From contig LRSR01002428.1 in assembly GCA_001579985.1 (NCBI GenBank), forward strand, positions 1 to 23,172: a DNA stretch of 23,172 nt, written 5' to 3'. The notes under the pieces were generated by a model, which ran no database searches, was not told the DNA's origin, and saw only the letters and a list, made by a program, of their open reading frames with translations. Within the stretch, counting starts at the first letter, position 1; every line of letters starts with the position of its first letter. Of the stretch, positions 18,505-23,172 are shown piece by piece. Both the position numbers and the translations under genes were made by a program. The DNA is from Hypsibius dujardini. Its lineage: Eukaryota > Tardigrada > Eutardigrada > Parachela > Hypsibiidae.

Positions 18505-20353
18505 AGTATGTGGGGCATACTGGTACTCGCGACAAACGTGAAGCTTTATGTGGATCTTTACAAGTAACGGAAAGTTTGGAAGATAACTTGAACTATACAA
18601 TTCGCGGTATAGTGATTCAAAATAATTTTCTATTTCTTGTATGATACCGGTACATTATTGAAATTGTTGTGTTTTACGATTTTTCCTGTTTACACTGTTT
18701 CACGACTACACCCTTTTGTCTGTTGCTGTCTGTTTCTGTTATAAATAATGACCTTTTATCTACTCGTTCACATGACTTGCTATGTTCGCCATTATAGTTA
18801 TGCAACAGTCCTTCATTTATTCATTTGAAATGTCAAGCTGCAACAACACTCGGAGCAGCCAGGTGATACCCATCTCAGCCAGGCTATCGTTAAAGGTCGC
18901 GTGATTCGTGCGGGCAGATCGTCAATCCCCTTTTGAGACTAATGCGTATGAGATAATGTAGTACAATTAGTATGGTTTTATATAAAATATGCCTCGGAGA
19001 CCTCACTCCAATGATTGTGCAAAAATTGTACCAGGAGATCTTGGCTGAGTGTCCCCACGAAGGACTAATATGTGATAGGGGCCCAACTGACCAGCGCACA
19101 AAGCGACATTAGCCCCAAAAGAGCAAGACCCGAACGATTCTTCCGTCTGGCTCGCACGGCGCCTGGAGAGATGGGTCGACTATTCTGCTCTCGATTGAGC
19201 GTCCGAGATTATACTAACCTGCTAGACCTGACAAGTTAAATGTTAAGTGCACTCGAGATCTAAAGAAGAGGTCTATGCTCGCAACCCCGACATGACACGA
19301 CCTTTTCCTCCTAAAGGTTTAACGCAACATTTCACCACGAAGTTATGAATTGTAAATGCAAAATTTATGCTGATGAAATGGTTTTTTCTTATTTTCCTCT
19401 TTCAGTTTTTTTGGTATTCGTAATTTTTTTCATTTTGAAGTTTTTAGTTTTCCGTGTTTCCGCTTTTTGTTGAATTTGATATTTGTAGTTTTCCCCATTT
19501 GGGTTTTTCGGTTTTTTTCGTGGTTTTTATATACCAGTAGACACCACCAAGGATCGAAAGTTCGGGCTTTCATAATTACTGACGTTATTTAAAGACCGCC
19601 CGGACTTGCCGGGGCATTCACCAGGATTGTTCACCGAGCACCCAGGATGACTATCATGGTCCGAAATGACCGCTCACCGTGCGGGTTAATTGTTCGCCTG
19701 ACCGACTGGTCGTCCATAACCCGGAGTGACCTTCAAACATCCAGACCTACTTGCATTATGCAGACCGACCCTTCTAACAGTGAAATTAGACTTACTGTAT
19801 ATCAACCTACATTGGACATAAAGATCCGCGCACCCCCGGACTAGGGTTACGGCATAATGTATTCCAGTTCGTGAAGCTATCGCGCGAGAGAAATACTAAC
19901 ATGAAAAACTCATCAGCCATCGATGCACGGGCCAGCTTAATGTTAGCGAGAAACAATCCCTAACCCTGCTCAGTCTTATGAAACAAACAACCAACTACAT
20001 CAGCAGTTACGTCAAAGAGCACTGGATCTATGCGAATGACCGCCAACGGCAACAAACTGTACATTTGTGGAATAATGATAGATTTTGCGGTAGTCAAGCA
20101 TTTTTCATCTTTTTGAGTAGGCATGACCTTTCACATTCCTTTTTCACTCTCAGCTTAAGCTCCGTCGAATTGATGCTGATTACAGTTAAAATTTGAGCCG
20201 CAGGGTACAGTAAGCATATTCTGATGTGGGTTCATGGGCCCCTCCAGATCTATGAAAAAGTCTGTTTATTAGTTGAAGCTGATGCGGGGGCTGCCGGGAC
20301 AGATATCGGACAATTGTAGAGAAAAGGGGTTGCAATGTCCAGTTAAGGCCCGA

Positions 20354-20578
20354 GCGGTCAAGTATTGCGCAATAATTGACACACTTTACTGAACCGACTG
20401 AACGTCCGCTGAACCAGATGAACTCAAACATAACTAAGCAATTTACCAACTCACTATCCGTTACCCATAAAAAAACATGAGTTTATTGCCCAGCAACGAT
20501 CCCAGCGGTGATTGATTGCGCAATAATTGACACATCTCATTGAACCGACTGATTGTAATGAACCGATTGAACGAGCGA
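20354..20578 (+). repeat. Direct repeat, two 49-bp copies plus a partial third
   Basis: Copies at 20354-20402 and 20505-20553 share GCGGT, ATTGCGCAATAATTGACACA and TGAACCGACTGA in order. A partial unit (TGAACCGATTGAACG) follows from about 20558. The core ATTGCGCAAT is palindromic. Period about 151 nt. Confidence 0.65.
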
Positions 20579-20711
20579 TAGTCGGACAGGGGGGGGGTTG
20601 AGGGGCGAAGCCCCCTCAGTCAAACAAAAAGATCACAGATTTTGTAATTAGGTTATTAAAGCGGTGCTGATGTTAGCAAAACTGATATGTTGCGGGGTAT
20701 TTTTGGAAGGA

Positions 20712-20775
20712 CGAGGGCAAGCACGCGAAGCGCGCGCAGCCCGAGTCTACTCTCATTTGGCGCGAGTGCAAGCGA
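20712..20775. repeat. GC-rich dispersed motif, copy 2
   Basis: CGAGGGCAAGCACGCGAAGC then GCGCGCAGCCCGAGTCTA, followed by GGCGCGAGTGCAAGCGAGA. It shares the CGAGGGCAAGC...CGCAGCCCGAG frame with 13689-13718, with an extra ACGCGAAG-type unit inserted. Confidence 0.55.
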
Positions 20776-21256
20776 GATACTGTTTGCCAAAACGTCAAAT
20801 CTGAGACACCGTTACGGTTACGTTACCAGTTTCGATACAGATTTAAATAACATACATTTACATAAAGGTCACACCAACTACAATGATCTGTAAGCACATG
20901 AAGCTTAAAGTTCATGCGTAGGAAGTGCTTCGCTGAAGTACATGTATGACCAATAAGGATGACATTAGAGGATCGATGAAGCTTTTAAGCGGTAACCAGC
21001 TTTCATCACATGATCTTGATAAATCAACCACATTACACAGCGAAATCAACCTTAAAAGCTTTCAATAATGCATCAAAGAAATTGAAATTGAGAGGTATAA
21101 CGGCTTTCTAATTGTCTGAAGTACTCCCCCTCCTCCCCCCCCCGCAAATGCGATGTAGCGTTTACTGAACAATCTGCTATCATGACTGGTCTTCTTGGAT
21201 CAGTGACATAGGGATGACGGAAAACAATCTAATGTACTCATCCGACATGTCCTGAC

Positions 21257-21264
21257 TATAAAAG
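21257..21264 (+). promoter_or_regulatory. Probable TATA box of the intact receptor gene
   Basis: TATAAAAG lies 65-72 nt before the start codon at 21329. Candidate transcription start sites fall at about 21280-21290 (TTCACACTAGAC), leaving a 5' leader of about 40 nt. Confidence 0.55.
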
Positions 21265-21328
21265 AAGTCATCCGTATTCACACTAGACGTGCTAGCTATC
21301 CGATACCTTCCAGTTTATAATTTATGAA

Positions 21329-22776
21329 ATGAATTTCTCAAATTTTACCAACACAACTGCGGTTGCCCCGTTTCCCAACTTGCTACCGGCAAAACAGGCT
21401 GAGCTGACCGCTTGGATAGCCATCACTCTGGCCATCTGTTTTTTCGGGACACTCAATAACATTGTCCTCCTACGTGTTACGTGGCCACTGAAACGGCAAA
21501 AATACGGAATTAGTCTGCAGCTGTTCCACTTCGTTACCGTCAACTTGACCATGTGTCTTGTCACTATCCCTGCGACCGTTTTTTTGGTCCATGCAAAGCG
21601 CAATGGCTGGCCAATTCAGAGCAACGCATGCGCCTTTATTCACACGCTTTATTCGATCAACTTATTCCTCGTCAACTGGGCCGATGGCGGTCTAGCGGTC
21701 AATCGTTTCGTGGCACTTTACTTTCCCCATAGCTATAAATCCTGGAGTACCACACGAGTCAATGCAGCCGTCATCGGTGGCAGCTGGGCAATCTGCATCG
21801 GGAGTGCTCTACCGACAACGTTCTCGGCAGGCGGTCAGGGAATGGCCATGTCAGCGTTAGGCCAGTGTACAGTCCTGCCGACTGGCGCGTTGGGCGCATT
21901 CCTGCTCATATCCGGAGTGTACTTCATGTCCGCCATTTCGGGAGTCGGATCCTTGCTGATCCTGTGGAAATGCCTTCGCTTTCGCATTACAACTGCGCCC
22001 GTTGTGCCGGACACCCACGCCGATGCGGGCGTACGGGAAAGAACTGCACACCGTCGGCTGAATATGGCCAAGATGCTGCTCTTCACTTTTATATGGACTT
22101 TCGTATGCGCCGTGCCGGGATTCGTCGTCGTCACGAGGTTCCCGCTCTTTCTCCGCGTTAATCCCGTGTCCGGCCTGTGGATTCGAACGTGCATCGCTTG
22201 TCAATACGCTTTCACTCCTGTACGTTGTAAACACAGTTCAAGGGCCAATTTAAGGCCCTAACGCCAGAAAGTGGCGGACAGTGGCGGACTGAGGGCCGAC
22301 CGGGCTATTCCCAATCCTCCTCGGAGTCCAAAATTACTTTCCAAAAATTTGTTGGTTTCTTACATGTTGAAGCTTCATTTTTAAGCTTGAGATTTTTTTG
22401 CACCCTCTTCGCCGAGGCGGAGGGGGGAGGGGGGATTTGCCACTCCCTCCATCAGTTTTGCCATTACCCTTCAGCCCGATCTCAATCCGCCACTGCAGTC
22501 AGAGTATAGTACAGAGCCTTTATTCACACAGTTCAGTTAAAACTGTGGTTTGTTAGCTAACAGTTTGCAGACGGACTTGTTATAATACTTTTCTTCCTGT
22601 CTCAGTGTATTCTGCTTCTGTCGAATCCGGAATATCGGAGGCGGGCCAAGCTCCTTATACGTAACGAACCCGTTCCGTTGCTGGAGAGGGACGCGACCTC
22701 ACGAAACACGAAGCGCGCTTCTACCCGCGGGATTCAATTACGATCGGTTCTAGATCGAGAAGGAGGCGACTCTTAA
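21329..22776 (+). CDS. Intact rhodopsin-like receptor, 353 aa, two exons
   Basis: Exon 1 is 21329-22219 (297 codons); exon 2 is 22606-22776 (56 aa plus TAA). The 386-nt intron starts GTACGT, ends CTGTCTCAG, and contains a MITE. The N-terminus has three N-glycosylation sequons (NFS, NFT, NTT). TM1 is about 28-50, TM2 about 62-87 (HFVTVNLTMC), and TM3 about 101-126 after Cys101, ending VNRFVALYFP (Asn125-Arg-Phe in place of Asp-Arg-Tyr). TM4 is about 146-163 with Trp153; Cys180 lies in ECL2; TM5 about 188-213; TM6 about 246-268 (IWTFVCAVPG); TM7 about 283-302. After the splice, TP-CILLLSNPEYRRRAKLL gives a degenerate NPxxY (Pro-Cys-Ile-Leu) and helix 8. Without exon 2 the frame would stop at 22261 with TM7 incomplete. 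This class sits in the plasma membrane and signals through G proteins. The Asn-Arg form also occurs in melatonin and Tre1/Moody-type receptors, but the ligand is unknown. Confidence 0.88.
22279..22495. mobile_element. CAGTGGCGGA-ended MITE in the receptor intron, 217 bp
   Basis: The left end is CAGTGGCGGACTGAGGGCCG; the right end, complemented, is CAGTGGCGGATTGAGATCGG. The interior is T-rich then G-rich (GGCGGAGGGGGGAGGGGGG) with no open frame. It lies between the donor at 22220 and the acceptor at 22605 of the intact receptor. An extra GTGGCGGA directly abuts the left end. I see no clean target duplication, so the superfamily is undecided, though CAGTGGCGG-type ends are known in hAT-like elements. 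Confidence 0.75.
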
Positions 22777-23172
22777 GGTTTGCCAGGACCCGCATCAAAG
22801 CGACCGGCATACCACAACGCCTGTCATAGATCTCTGCAGCAGTTTTGAACCCATCCGCTGTACCAGAGTTCCAGATTTTGTTTCTAAACTTTGGATGAGC
22901 TGTCCATTCAAATGACTGCTTTTAACCTGTTCAATGGATAGATTGAAGCTCTTTCAGTGTACATTAGTAAGATGCCTGCTGTAAAGTCCGCTCCTAGTCA
23001 TTATTTTTTTTATCCCGAAATCACTTACCCGGTACGTTGCGTGTTCATTGCGCAACAGCAACCACAACGCGTAATCCATATGAAGCCCAACAAAGAATAC
23101 CTGATAAATGTGCTTAAATTCACAAAGATGCAATCGGCAGGCTTAAGTTACGTTGGGAAGTCGCATAGAGAA
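22777..23172. other. Sequence downstream of the intact receptor
   Basis: No gene, repeat pair or clear AATAAA polyadenylation signal recognised before the window ends. Confidence 0.4.

Larger units (their letters stand above)
15835..18590. repeat. Inverted segmental duplication, arm 2
   Basis: Reverse-complement partner of 4981-7718, collinear throughout. It includes TTAGCAAGTATTCAAATCGA at 15835, the foldback at about 16335-16862, the stretch upstream of the receptor at about 17040-17200, and the receptor pseudogene. The outer borders show no shared terminal repeat or target duplication that I can see. Confidence 0.85.
18591..21256. other. Long intergenic stretch upstream of the intact receptor
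   Basis: No gene recognised. Short open frames at 18890-19099, 19647-19844 and 19978-20196 lack domain patterns. 19380-19530 is T-rich low-complexity sequence with TTTTT-GG/CG variations. It also holds a 49-bp direct repeat (20354-20553) and the second GC-rich motif (20712). Poly-C or poly-G runs lie at about 20590 and 21138. Confidence 0.45.

Overview
This is nuclear DNA from an animal, most likely an invertebrate. The genes are split by short GT-AG introns (mostly 57-160 nt), pseudogenes are common, and many small terminal-inverted-repeat elements are present. I cannot name the species. A small ecdysozoan (tardigrade or crustacean type) is only a guess from the compact introns and the lineage-specific receptor copies. 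No RNA gene, CRISPR array or bacterial feature is visible.

Two gene families dominate. The first is a set of rhodopsin-like (class A) seven-transmembrane receptors with Asn-Arg-Phe/Met in place of the usual Asp-Arg-Tyr at the end of TM3, and an intron after the TM7 proline. One copy looks intact (21329-22776 +, 353 aa over two exons). A divergent relative looks nearly intact (9691-7960 -, about 344 aa over three or four exons). Four more copies are broken: 1-360 +, 6325-4945 -, 12133-10734 -, and 17227-18504 +. A detached terminal-exon fragment may lie at 7711-7897 +. The second family is secreted CUB-domain proteins. One gene is complete (1292-2787 +, nine exons, 270 aa, two CUB domains, no cysteine). 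One is cut off after its second exon (4721-4956 +).

The main structural feature is a diverged inverted segmental duplication of about 2.75 kb. Arm 1 (about 4981-7718) and arm 2 (about 15835-18590) each carry a dead receptor copy plus a palindromic foldback element. They share a nonsense codon and an insertion, so the copied receptor was already dead. Arm 1 ends inside the truncated CUB gene on one side and at the possible receptor tail exon on the other.

Other repeats: a TA-flanked MITE (3208-3492), a MITE in the TM7 intron of the 12133-10734 copy (10902-11184), a CAGTGGCGGA-ended MITE in the TM7 intron of the intact receptor (22279-22495), a degenerate pogo/Tigger-like element with a recognisable CENP-B-type DNA-binding segment (14461-15214), a second foldback (15486-15711), CTGT microsatellites, and a GC-rich dispersed motif. 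The rest is intergenic sequence in which I see no gene.
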